A program made the position numbers and the translations under genes. A DNA stretch of 17,247 nucleotides. It comes from Bacillota bacterium. Lineage in GTDB: Bacteria > Bacillota > Clostridia > Christensenellales > Aristaeellaceae. Every line of letters starts with the position of its first letter. The first letter of the stretch is position 1. The stretch lies in NCBI GenBank assembly GCA_023409955.1, contig JAEYQQ010000174.1, positions 1 through 17,247 of the forward strand, written 5' to 3'. The notes under the pieces are model-generated. The model was not told the origin of the DNA. It worked only from the letters and a program-made list of their open reading frames with translations, and did not search any database. Below are positions 1 to 7,173 of this stretch, in pieces.

Positions 1-1
1 C

Positions 2-1465
2 ATCCTAATGGATGAAGAAGGGTTCGGCTGGGAAGAAGCTTCGGATATTACCCAGCGCACGGTGGCTTACACCAACCATACCATTATGGCTGAAGCTTTG
101 GAAAAATGGCCTGAAGACATGGTACAAAACCAGCTACCACGAATTTATATGATTCTCCAAGAGATCAATCGCCGCCTTTGCGAGCGGCTGTGGCGTAAAT
201 TTCCTGGGGAGTGGGATCGAATTGCTCAAATGGCTGTATTGGCATATGGTCATGTTCATATGGCGAATCTTTGTGTTGCCATGAGTTTTTCTGTAAACGG
301 TGTCAGCCAGCTCCACGGTGAAATTCTGAAAGCTGATACTTTTAAAGATTATTATGCTCTGACTCCAGAAAAATTCAGTGCCATTACCAATGGCATTACG
401 CACAGGCGCTGGCTGTTGTCCTGTAATCAGGATCTGACGAGCCTGATCAAAGAGGCCATCGGTGATGGTTTTATCAAAGAGCCTGAGCGCCTTCGGGAAT
501 TGATGCCATTTCGGGAGGACACCGCCTTCCGTCAGAAGTTTGCTCGTATAAAGTATCAAAACAAAGAGCGCTTGTCGCAAATGGTACATGCGCGCCAGGG
601 TATACTGGTGGACCCCACGTACCTGTTTGATGTGCAGGCAAAGCGGCTCCATGAATACAAACGGCAGCTATTAAATGCACTACACATTCTTGTATTGTAT
701 AACCGCATTGTTGATGATCCCAATTATCATATGACACCTCGTACTTTCTTCTTTGGGGCAAAGGCAAGCCCAGGATATCGCCGGGCCAAGCTCATCATTC
801 GCTTTATCAATGCGCTTTCTCAACTGATTCAGAAACATCCACGTGCCAGCAAAATGCTGCAGGTTGTATTCCTGGAAAATTACGATGTATCCACAGCGGA
901 AATTTTGATACCAGCTGCTGAGGTATCAGAGCAGTTATCTACTGCCAGCAAGGAAGCCAGCGGCACCGGCAATATGAAGTTTATGATGAATGGCGCAATC
1001 ACCATTGGCACCATGGATGGCGCGAATGTAGAGATTGCCCAGCAAGCCGGTATGGAGAACATCTATATTTTCGGCATGCGGGCCGACCGTGTACAAAGCT
1101 TGTATCAAGAGCGCACGTATAACCCCATGCAGATATTTGAGACCAACCGGGAAATTCGCCAGGCTTTAACCCAAATGATTGATGGCACTTTATTTCCTGA
1201 TAATCCTTCTACCCTTCAGGATTTGTACCATTCCCTGCTTCTTGGAGAGTATGGTTGCAACGCTGATCCGTATTTTGTTTTAAAGGACTTTGGATCCTAT
1301 GCCATGGCTCAATTACGCCTGGACGAGGATTATCAACACCCAGAAACCTGGTGGCGTATGGCCATTACTAATACTGCCGCTTCCGGTATGTTCTCCAGCG
1401 ACCGAACCATTGCGGAGTATAATGAAAAAATTTGGCACCTAAAGCCTTTGGAACACAACAAGTAA
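2..1465 (+). CDS. glgP: Glycogen/maltodextrin phosphorylase, 5'-truncated by window edge
   Basis: Glycogen phosphorylase releases glucose-1-phosphate from the non-reducing ends of alpha-1,4-glucans using inorganic phosphate and pyridoxal phosphate (PLP), in the cytoplasm. The frame is already open at base 2 and the first residues match an internal part of the family, so the ATG at 8 is not the start; about the first 300-350 of some 800 residues lie outside the window. Clear landmarks are the TVAYTNHT segment near the left edge, the RLHEYKRQLLN block, and the PLP-binding motif GTGNMKF, whose Lys codon is 977-979. This is followed by the conserved NGAITIGTMDGANVEI block. The C-terminus reaches the family's usual end (AEYNEKIW), so the 3' end is complete. 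A strong terminator follows at once and a GH13 glucan hydrolase lies downstream on the same strand, which fits intracellular glycogen breakdown. Identification is secure; preference for glycogen over maltodextrin is not decided by the sequence. Confidence 0.96.
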   Translation: MLMDEEGFGWEEASDITQRTVAYTNHTIMAEALEKWPEDMVQNQLPRIYMILQEINRRLCERLWRKFPGEWDRIAQMAVLAYGHVHMANLCVAMSFSVNGVSQLHGEILKADTFKDYYALTPEKFSAITNGITHRRWLLSCNQDLTSLIKEAIGDGFIKEPERLRELMPFREDTAFRQKFARIKYQNKERLSQMVHARQGILVDPTYLFDVQAKRLHEYKRQLLNALHILVLYNRIVDDPNYHMTPRTFFFGAKASPGYRRAKLIIRFINALSQLIQKHPRASKMLQVVFLENYDVSTAEILIPAAEVSEQLSTASKEASGTGNMKFMMNGAITIGTMDGANVEIAQQAGMENIYIFGMRADRVQSLYQERTYNPMQIFETNREIRQALTQMIDGTLFPDNPSTLQDLYHSLLLGEYGCNADPYFVLKDFGSYAMAQLRLDEDYQHPETWWRMAITNTAASGMFSSDRTIAEYNEKIWHLKPLEHNK

Positions 1466-1479
1466 CCCATAACAAGCTT

Positions 1480-1528
1480 GCGGGATTCTATCCATCTACA
1501 TGGATTGAATCCCGCTGTCGTTTTTTTT
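1480..1528 (+). terminator. Rho-independent terminator after glgP
   Basis: A long hairpin pairs GCGGGATTC (1480-1488) with GAATCCCGC (1507-1515), and inside it ATCCAT (1490-1495) with ATGGAT (1500-1505), with one T-T mismatch and a CTAC loop. Five bases later comes a run of eight T (1521-1528). It begins 15 bases after the glgP stop, so the GH13 gene downstream probably needs its own promoter or readthrough; I see no convincing promoter between them. Confidence 0.93.
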
Positions 1529-1577
1529 CTGATTTACCTGAGCATTCGTATAGCAATGCGAATATTTGGAGGGTAAA

Positions 1578-3332
1578 ATGCACCTGCATGATTCTCACAA
1601 TCCTTATTATCGTCAGCCTTTAGGACCGGTAACTTGCTTCGCTTCTATTACCCTTCGCTTTTTAAGCGATGATGCTGATGCAGTCTATGTCCGTACATGG
1701 GATGGACAGGAAACCATGCATGCCATGATCAAAGAAAATGATCATACATATATATGTAAGTTAACCGCGCCAGATACACCAATGCTATGGTGGTATGACT
1801 TTGTGATCCATACAAGCAATGGACAGCTGCGATACGGTAACGCCTATGACCAGCTTGGTGGCGAAGGTGCCTTGTATGATGGACCCCCTGCCAGTTTTCA
1901 GATTACTGTATATGATATGGCCTTTCAAACACCAGCGTATATACACCGGGGTATAATTTACCAAATATTTCCTGATCGCTTTTATCACAAGGCATCTGCT
2001 TCTGTTTGTGACCGCAAGGATGTTTATCTGCACAAAACCTGGGAGGAGCAACCACTACTAAACATCGATGATCGAAGCGGTGATAATAAAGCTCTTGATT
2101 TCTTTGGCGGGAACATCAACGGCATCATAGAAAAACTGCCCTATCTAAAAGAACTTGGTATCTCAGTTTTGTATCTCAATCCGATATTTCAAGCTCGCAG
2201 CAACCACAAATACGATACTGGCGACTATACCCGCATTGACCCCATGTTTGGTACAGAAGAAGATTTCCAAAATCTATGCAAAAAAGCTGCAGGCCAAGAC
2301 ATTCACGTGATACTGGACGGCGTATTCAGCCATACAGGAGAAGACAGCCTGTATTTTAACCGGTACGGTACATACCAAAGCCTAGGCGCTTATCAAAGCG
2401 CTGATTCACCATATTTTTCATGGTACACATTTACATTGCATCCGGATCATTATCGGTGCTGGTGGAATATTCCTACTTTGCCTGAAATCCGTAAAAGCGA
2501 TCCTTCCTTCCGTTCTTTTCTTTTGAATCAGACAGATGGCATTGTTCCCAGGTGGCTTCATCATGGAGCATCCGGCTGGCGGCTGGATGTGGCGGATGAA
2601 TTACCCATGGATTTATTGCGTGATCTGCGGCTTTGCGCAAAAGGTGCAAAAAGCGATGCCTTTATCTTAGGTGAGGTATGGGAAGATGCCAGCAACAAGG
2701 TAGCCTATGACATACCAAGAAGCTATTGCCTTGGTGATACGTTGGACAGCGTGATGAATTATCCCCTGAGGGAAGCGATTATTTCTTTTCTGACTTATCA
2801 ATGCACTGCCTTTCAATTATCACGGCTGATTCGTCACCAGCAGGAGGTTTACCCTGCTCCCTTTTTGTATGCTTTGATGAACCTGCTGGGCAGCCATGAC
2901 CGTGCCAGAATCATCAATGTGTTGGCAGGATGTGAATGGAACGATGTGAAGCGGGAAGACAGAGCCCATCTACACCTTTCAAAAGAGCAATATGATTTGG
3001 GCAGAAGCCGTCTTCTGAAGGGATTTCAGATTCTATGCGCTTTGCCTGGTGCTCCTACCCTTTATTATGGCGATGAAGCAGGCTTGCAAGGTGCTGCTGA
3101 TCCCTTTAACCGTGGAACATTCCCTTGGGGCCATGAGGACATATCACTGCAAAATGACTTTAAGCGATTATTCCAAAAACGCTCCAATACCCCTGTACTT
3201 CAAACAGGATATATGGACATATGGGCAGCAGATGATGATACCCTTTGCATCAAACGCTATTTTATTCAGGAGAAGGACGTATTTGGACAACCAGCCTTGG
3301 GTGATGATGAAATCATCACCATACGGCGTTAA
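1578..3332 (+). CDS. GH13 alpha-glucan hydrolase (neopullulanase/cyclomaltodextrinase-like) with short C-terminal domain
   Basis: A 584-residue alpha-amylase-superfamily enzyme, probably hydrolysing maltodextrins or cyclodextrin/pullulan-type alpha-glucans. The ATG at 1578 is chosen because GGAGG lies at 1568-1572; a TTG at 1566 would overlap that site. An N-terminal beta domain of about 120 residues (CBM34-like by position) precedes the barrel, which opens with IIYQIFPDRF. GH13 conserved regions are all visible: DGVFSH (247-252), GWRLD with nucleophile D337 and R335, LGEVW with acid/base E366, and GSHD with H440 and D441. There is no signal peptide, so it is cytoplasmic. After YYGDEAGL (near 498) only about 86 residues remain, roughly 60 fewer than in typical neopullulanases, so the C-terminal beta domain looks cut short. 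The glgP gene upstream supports a role in glycogen or maltodextrin catabolism. Family is certain; exact substrate is not. Confidence 0.9.
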   Translation: MHLHDSHNPYYRQPLGPVTCFASITLRFLSDDADAVYVRTWDGQETMHAMIKENDHTYICKLTAPDTPMLWWYDFVIHTSNGQLRYGNAYDQLGGEGALYDGPPASFQITVYDMAFQTPAYIHRGIIYQIFPDRFYHKASASVCDRKDVYLHKTWEEQPLLNIDDRSGDNKALDFFGGNINGIIEKLPYLKELGISVLYLNPIFQARSNHKYDTGDYTRIDPMFGTEEDFQNLCKKAAGQDIHVILDGVFSHTGEDSLYFNRYGTYQSLGAYQSADSPYFSWYTFTLHPDHYRCWWNIPTLPEIRKSDPSFRSFLLNQTDGIVPRWLHHGASGWRLDVADELPMDLLRDLRLCAKGAKSDAFILGEVWEDASNKVAYDIPRSYCLGDTLDSVMNYPLREAIISFLTYQCTAFQLSRLIRHQQEVYPAPFLYALMNLLGSHDRARIINVLAGCEWNDVKREDRAHLHLSKEQYDLGRSRLLKGFQILCALPGAPTLYYGDEAGLQGAADPFNRGTFPWGHEDISLQNDFKRLFQKRSNTPVLQTGYMDIWAADDDTLCIKRYFIQEKDVFGQPALGDDEIITIRR

Positions 3333-3350
3333 AATTTGATCTCTTTTCCT

Positions 3351-3380
3351 TTGACAGCAGCAAATCCCCTGCTGTACAAT
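3351..3380 (+). promoter_or_regulatory. Sigma-A-type promoter for the sirtuin gene
   Basis: TTGACA (3351-3356) and TACAAT (3375-3380) are separated by 18 bases, a near-consensus housekeeping promoter just after the GH13 stop codon. The spacer contains a small CAGCA/TGCTG inverted repeat. Transcription would start near 3387, leaving only about ten bases of leader before the ATG at 3397. Confidence 0.7.
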
Positions 3381-3396
3381 GACCTGGGGGGATTGC

Positions 3397-4119
3397 ATGA
3401 ATACAGAAATTTCAAGGCTCCAGGCCATGGTACAAGAAAGCCGCCGTATTGTATTTTTCGGCGGCGCAGGTGTCTCCACTGAAAGCGGTATACCTGATTT
3501 CAGAAGTCAGGATGGGTTGTACCAGCAAGCCTATGACTATCCCCCGGAGACAATTTTAAGCTCTTCCTTTTTTCAAAAAAATCCGAGGATATTTTATCAA
3601 TTCTATAAAGATAAAATGATCTATACCGACGCAAAACCAAACCAGGCCCACATTTCCCTTTCCAAGTGGGAAGCCCATGGAAAGCTCAGCGCCATCATAA
3701 CCCAGAACATTGATGGCCTCCATCAGGCTGCCGGCAGCAAAAACGTGGTGGAGATGCATGGCTCTGTTCATCAAAATCATTGTATTCGCTGCAAAAAGGC
3801 CTATGATTTGTCCTTTATACTCCATGCTGAATATGTTCCGCTATGCTCTTGCGGCGGAATCGTCAAACCGGATGTTGTTTTGTATGAAGAGCCACTCAAG
3901 CAAAGCGTGATGGAGAAAACGGTTCATGAAATTGCCGATGCCGATATGCTTTTGATTGGGGGAACTTCGCTTTCGGTATACCCTGCCGCAGGATTTGTGC
4001 AGGCCTTTACTGGAAAGTATTTGGTGATCCTTAATAAAACACCAACTCCAATGGATCATAAAGCGGATCTATGTATCGCTGCGCCCATAGGTGAAACACT
4101 TCAAAAAATCAACGTATAA
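3397..4119 (+). CDS. cobB: NAD-dependent protein deacylase, Sir2 family
   Basis: A 240-residue sirtuin that removes acyl groups from lysines of proteins using NAD+ as co-substrate, in the cytoplasm. The Rossmann NAD-binding motif GAGVSTESGIPDFR is at residues 24-36, the TQNIDGLH motif at 102-109, and the catalytic His is H121 in EMHGSV. A structural zinc site is supplied by C129, C132, C150 and C152 (the second pair is CSC rather than the usual CxxC). GGTSLSVYPAAG (188-199) is the second NAD-contacting loop. Length is normal for bacterial sirtuins. The start at 3397 follows a GGGGGG ribosome site (3386-3391); an ATG at 3379 overlaps the -10 box and is rejected. It has its own promoter and is not obviously co-transcribed with the GH13 gene. 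Known relatives control acetyl-CoA synthetase and other metabolic enzymes, but its targets here are unknown. Confidence 0.95.
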   Translation: MNTEISRLQAMVQESRRIVFFGGAGVSTESGIPDFRSQDGLYQQAYDYPPETILSSSFFQKNPRIFYQFYKDKMIYTDAKPNQAHISLSKWEAHGKLSAIITQNIDGLHQAAGSKNVVEMHGSVHQNHCIRCKKAYDLSFILHAEYVPLCSCGGIVKPDVVLYEEPLKQSVMEKTVHEIADADMLLIGGTSLSVYPAAGFVQAFTGKYLVILNKTPTPMDHKADLCIAAPIGETLQKINV

Positions 4120-4120
4120 A
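4091..4120 (+). promoter_or_regulatory. Weak candidate promoter for the structured RNA
   Basis: GTGAAA (4091-4096) and TATAAA (4115-4120) with an 18-base spacer lie in the last codons of cobB. The predicted start near 4127 coincides with the first base of the closing helix of the downstream RNA. The -35 match is only four of six, so this is tentative. Confidence 0.35.
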
Positions 4121-4127
4121 AACTTCT

Positions 4128-4427
4128 TTTAAGGTTAAGATAGAATTGATGCTTCGAGGTGGTAGATTTCGTTGCAACCACGCGCCCCAGCGGCTGAAAG
4201 AGATGCAGGAGGGGCAACGCCTGCCGAAGCATACAAACAAGGTTTATACTGAAAACAAATTACATGGAAAATGAATTCCTCCCTTCCAAAGGTAAAGCTT
4301 TGGGTCCTCCTTATTCTACGGCGTGAAGGTCGTAAATAGGAGTTGCAGAGAAAACCTCTGTCAAAAGGGATACGCAGGATCATGTTTTGCGTTGTAATTT
4401 CTATCAGATAAGCCTTGTTCGTTTTTT
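4128..4427 (+). ncRNA. Candidate structured non-coding RNA, about 300 nt, family not recognised
   Basis: This gap between cobB and recF shows no convincing gene but a coherent RNA fold. Its ends pair: AAGG (4131-4134) with CCTT (4413-4416), TTA (4135-4137) with TAA (4409-4411), and GATAGAA (4139-4145) with TTCTATC (4399-4405). Inside are ATGCTTCG (4149-4156) with CGAAGCAT (4225-4232), GTGGT (4159-4163) with ACCAC (4177-4181), CCAAAG (4286-4291) with CTTTGG (4298-4303), CTCCT...TACG (4307-4320) with CGTA...AGGAG (4331-4342), and CAGAG (4346-4350) with CTCTG (4356-4360). A possible H-type pseudoknot lies at 4184-4224. TTTTTT at 4422-4427 follows the closing helix. A weak promoter upstream (GTGAAA 4091-4096, 18 bases, TATAAA 4115-4120) favours the plus strand, but the minus strand is not excluded. 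I found no signature of tmRNA, RNase P RNA, SRP RNA or 6S RNA. Confidence 0.55.
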
Positions 4428-4432
4428 GGTAT

Positions 4433-5554
4433 TTATATTAGGCTGGCGCATCCGGTATCCGAATCTGTTTTGACCTCAATGACCGCCTGTGCTTTTGCTC
4501 CCTGAAGATCACTTTTGTCAGTACAGGTAACAAAGGCTTGTACCCCCTCTATTCGCCGTAGAAGAAGCTCACGGCGTTTGGGGTCCAGTTCGCTCATTAC
4601 ATCATCCAGCAAAAGGATGGGTGCCTCGCCGCTTTCCATTTTCATCAGCGTCAATTGAGAAAGACGCAGTGCCAATGCTGCTGTTCGCATTTGTCCCTGG
4701 GAAGCATAATTTTTCATATCCCGGCCTTTGATGGTCAACACCAGATCATCCCTGTGAGGGCCGAATTGGGTTGTACAGCGCCGCAAATCATCCCGGCGGC
4801 TTTTGTACAGCCCTTCCAACATGCCTTCATACAGCTTTTCTGCATTACTTAAAACGCCTGAGTAATCAGCGTTGAAGACCTCTTCTTTAAGACCGCAGAT
4901 ATGTTCATAATTGATTCCGGCCTCTTCTTTTAGAATGTCCGCAAACCAACGCCTGTGATGGACAATTATGGCCCCTTCCCGGGCCAGCTGCTCATCCCAT
5001 ACTTCCAGCTGCCCTGCAGGGTTCTTGCTTCCTCCAGGGGCTGCCATGGCCCGTAAAAGGGCATTGCGTTGATTCAGTGTGTATACATACTTCTGCAAGG
5101 CGTAAAAATAGGCTGGCCTGAGTTGGGATAGCTGCATATCCATGAATCTTCGCCGAAGAGAAGGCCCGTCCTTGATAAGTTCCAGATCCTCCGGAGAAAA
5201 CATAACGCAGTTGATATGGCCCATCAATTCACCGATACGGGCGGCGGGTTTTGCGTTTAAAAAAACCTGCTTTGCCCGTTTTTGTGCAGACCATAATTTT
5301 ACCATGACCTCACGCCGGCCATCTCCCCGCTGTACCTGAACTTGTACACTGGCAGAGGGGTTGCCCTGGCGGATAAGCTCCCTGTCCTGGCTGGTACGAT
5401 GGCTCCTTCCCAGACAGCACAGGTGAATGGCCTCCAAGAGGTTTGTTTTTCCGGCACCATTGGATCCATGGAAAACCGTAATTCCTTCTGACGGGGAAAA
5501 AGAAACGCTAGGGTAATTCCGGTAGTCATGAAGCTTCAGCTGCCTGATTACCAT
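4433..5554 (-). CDS. recF: DNA replication and repair protein RecF
   Basis: RecF is an SMC-like ATPase that binds gapped DNA and, with RecO and RecR, loads RecA at stalled forks. The 373-residue product is full length. Walker A is GSNGAGKT (30-37), the ABC-type signature is YASQGQMRT (283-291), and Walker B is ILLLDD (313-318) followed by the D-loop SELD. The ATG at 5554 is preceded by GGGGGAG with an eight-base gap. It lies downstream of dnaN on the same strand, as in many Firmicutes, but a hairpin terminator separates them. The usual small S4-domain gene between dnaN and recF is absent, and gyrB does not follow; the next thing downstream is the candidate RNA and then cobB on the opposite strand. 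Family assignment is secure. Confidence 0.96.
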   Translation of the reverse strand: MVIRQLKLHDYRNYPSVSFSPSEGITVFHGSNGAGKTNLLEAIHLCCLGRSHRTSQDRELIRQGNPSASVQVQVQRGDGRREVMVKLWSAQKRAKQVFLNAKPAARIGELMGHINCVMFSPEDLELIKDGPSLRRRFMDMQLSQLRPAYFYALQKYVYTLNQRNALLRAMAAPGGSKNPAGQLEVWDEQLAREGAIIVHHRRWFADILKEEAGINYEHICGLKEEVFNADYSGVLSNAEKLYEGMLEGLYKSRRDDLRRCTTQFGPHRDDLVLTIKGRDMKNYASQGQMRTAALALRLSQLTLMKMESGEAPILLLDDVMSELDPKRRELLLRRIEGVQAFVTCTDKSDLQGAKAQAVIEVKTDSDTGCASLI

Positions 5555-5571
5555 TTCATTCTCTCCCCCTT

Positions 5572-5599
5572 AAAAGAAGTAGAGGGCACTGCCCTCTAC
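5572..5599 (-). terminator. Hairpin terminator or attenuator between dnaN and recF
   Basis: On the minus strand GTAGAGGGC and GCCCTCTAC (5579-5599) form a nine-pair stem with a three-base loop, followed by TTCTTTT (5572-5578). It lies about 40 bases after the dnaN stop and just before the recF ribosome site. It would end or dampen transcription between two genes usually co-transcribed; the interrupted T-tract suggests incomplete termination. Confidence 0.72.
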
Positions 5600-5638
5600 A
5601 ACACTATTTCTTAACTATTTTTCTTTACACCGTGATGC

Positions 5639-6754
5639 TTAGTTAAATACCCTGACCGGCAACACCAGATAGATGTATTGGTCACCTTCCGGAGGGCAGA
5701 TCACGCAGGGGGATACGTTGCTGTTAAAGCGCATGGAGATTTCATCATCCCCAATGTTTTTGATAACATCGCTGATATAGCGGGCATTAAAAGCAATATC
5801 CAGGCTCTTGCCTTCCAGGAGAATGTTCAGGTCTTCCTCCACATCGCCCAGTTCAGCGTTGCTGGTGATGACCAGGCTGTCACCGTCAATGTGCATGCGG
5901 ATTAGGTTATTTTTTCCTTCCCTTGCCATCAAACTGGCACGCTCGATGGCGTTGGCCAAGGTATTGCGGTTGGCTTGCACACGGGTTTGCCAATCGTTAG
6001 GCAGTATTTGCTTGTAGTTGATGTATTCGCCAGCCAGAAGCACGGTGGTTAACTCCGTATTCTCAAAGGCAATCTTCAAATGAGTCCTGTCTATGGTAAA
6101 CAAAGCAGGTTTATCTTCATCAGGCAGAATCTTTCCAAGCTCGCTCAAAACACGGCCGGGGATGATGGCGTCGATTACTTCTTTCCCCTGGGGCATTAAA
6201 AAGTTCCCGTGGATACGCTGTAATGCCAAACGGAAGCCATCCAAGCCTACCAGGCGAGCTTCGGTGCTGCTGACTTCCAGCAAGCAGCCTGTAAGTATTT
6301 GACGGCTTTCATCAGTAGCGATGGCAAAGGTTACCTTGCCGATCATTTCCTTCAGATTTTTTTGAGGCAGAGAAATGTTGATTCCATCCTCTATAGCCTT
6401 GACAGGCGGAAAATCTACAGCAGACATACCCGATAGCGTTGCTTTGCTGGACATGCAGCGGATAGAAGCAGCAAGCTTTTCATTTACGCTGATTTCGATT
6501 TCTCCCCCCGGCATTTTCCGAACCAATTCTGTAAACAGCTTGCCAGGCAAAACAACTTGCCCTTCGGCAGCGATTTGCGCGTTTACTTGGCTTCGTATGG
6601 TCAAGTTGCCATCGGTACAGGTCAAAAATAGACCTTCTTCAATAGCTTCCAATAAAACGCCTTCCATGACAGGTTTTGCTGGCCTTACAGCCAGGGCTCT
6701 TGTTGCATTACTCAAACCTTCCAACAGATCGGCGGTAGCGCATAAAAAACGCAT
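5639..6754 (-). CDS. dnaN: DNA polymerase III beta subunit (sliding clamp)
   Basis: The beta clamp is a ring-shaped homodimer that encircles DNA and tethers the replicative polymerase and many repair proteins. The 371-residue product has the family's three clamp folds. Recognisable landmarks are the N-terminal MRFLCATADLLEGL, the PVMEGVLLEA strand, the FPPVK and GLDGFRLAL segments, and the very conserved C-terminal YLVLPVRVF. The ATG at 6754 follows AAAGGGGTG with a five- to six-base gap. The gene reads away from the DnaA-box region at 6755-7173, as dnaN often does near an origin, but dnaA is not upstream; an unrelated NYN-domain gene occupies that side. Recognition is certain. Confidence 0.97.
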   Translation of the reverse strand: MRFLCATADLLEGLSNATRALAVRPAKPVMEGVLLEAIEEGLFLTCTDGNLTIRSQVNAQIAAEGQVVLPGKLFTELVRKMPGGEIEISVNEKLAASIRCMSSKATLSGMSAVDFPPVKAIEDGINISLPQKNLKEMIGKVTFAIATDESRQILTGCLLEVSSTEARLVGLDGFRLALQRIHGNFLMPQGKEVIDAIIPGRVLSELGKILPDEDKPALFTIDRTHLKIAFENTELTTVLLAGEYINYKQILPNDWQTRVQANRNTLANAIERASLMAREGKNNLIRMHIDGDSLVITSNAELGDVEEDLNILLEGKSLDIAFNARYISDVIKNIGDDEISMRFNSNVSPCVICPPEGDQYIYLVLPVRVFN

Positions 6755-6816
6755 GAGAACACCCCTTTTTTGTTACAGTAGATGTAGTATATAAATTTCG
6801 TAGTAGCAGTAGGGCA

Positions 6817-7151
6817 TGTGGAAAGGGTGGAAAACCCTTCAAGTGCTTGTCCCGACTGGAAAAAGGTGCTTTCCTTTTTTGTGGAAAAAGGGAGAATCTC
6901 ATTGGAAAAGCCGGGGACAAACAAAGCCAAACGTTATATTCGATTTTCTAGGGTTTTTTCCTGCCTCATCTTTTGACTGTCTTTGAAAGAAGCAAGTTCT
7001 TTTTGGCATATGATCAAAGGAGGGTGACTTTCTTTTGGTACAAGAAAGCAGTAGATTATCCACCTTGTCCACAAGATGTGCAAGAGTGAATGTGGAGAAA
7101 TAAAACAAGGCAACTTCTAACCATATGCGGTGTTTTCCGAAGATATGCACA
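6817..7151. other. oriC: DnaA-box cluster, candidate origin of replication region
   Basis: The 419-base gap between dnaN and the NYN gene has no convincing coding sequence. It holds near-consensus DnaA boxes (TTATNCACA or complement): TGTGGAAAG 6817-6825, TGTGGAAAA 6880-6888, TTATCCACC 7056-7064, TTGTCCACA 7065-7073, TGTGGAGAA 7091-7099 and ATATGCACA 7143-7151. Two are directly abutting and a third is 17 bases on, as in DnaA-binding clusters. AT-rich stretches near 6787-6800 and 6930-6950 could serve as unwinding elements. Most boxes carry one mismatch and dnaA is not adjacent. The site might instead be a DnaA-controlled dnaN promoter; strand-skew analysis would settle it. Confidence 0.55.
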
Positions 7152-7173
7152 AGATATCCTCAAAAAAGAAAAA

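Noticed and set aside
134..652. 172-codon minus-strand frame inside glgP
   Set aside because: It is antisense to a strongly conserved coding region and lacks a ribosome site or known domain.
4151..4232. Partial resemblance to lysine riboswitch (GAGGTG, GGCTGAAAG, GCCGAAGC), to the cobalamin B12 box, and to the T-box GGTGG
   Set aside because: Other conserved parts of each family are missing, and no gene lies downstream on the same strand to regulate.
4264..4326. A 20-codon plus-strand frame starting ATGGAAAATGAATTC within the candidate RNA
   Set aside because: No Shine-Dalgarno sequence before the ATG, and it runs through two predicted helices. A tmRNA-like tag was considered but the sequence does not match one.
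4135..4383. An 82-codon minus-strand frame overlapping the candidate RNA
   Set aside because: No ribosome binding site, no recognisable domain and an unusual Arg/Ser-rich composition; its bases are better explained by paired RNA helices.
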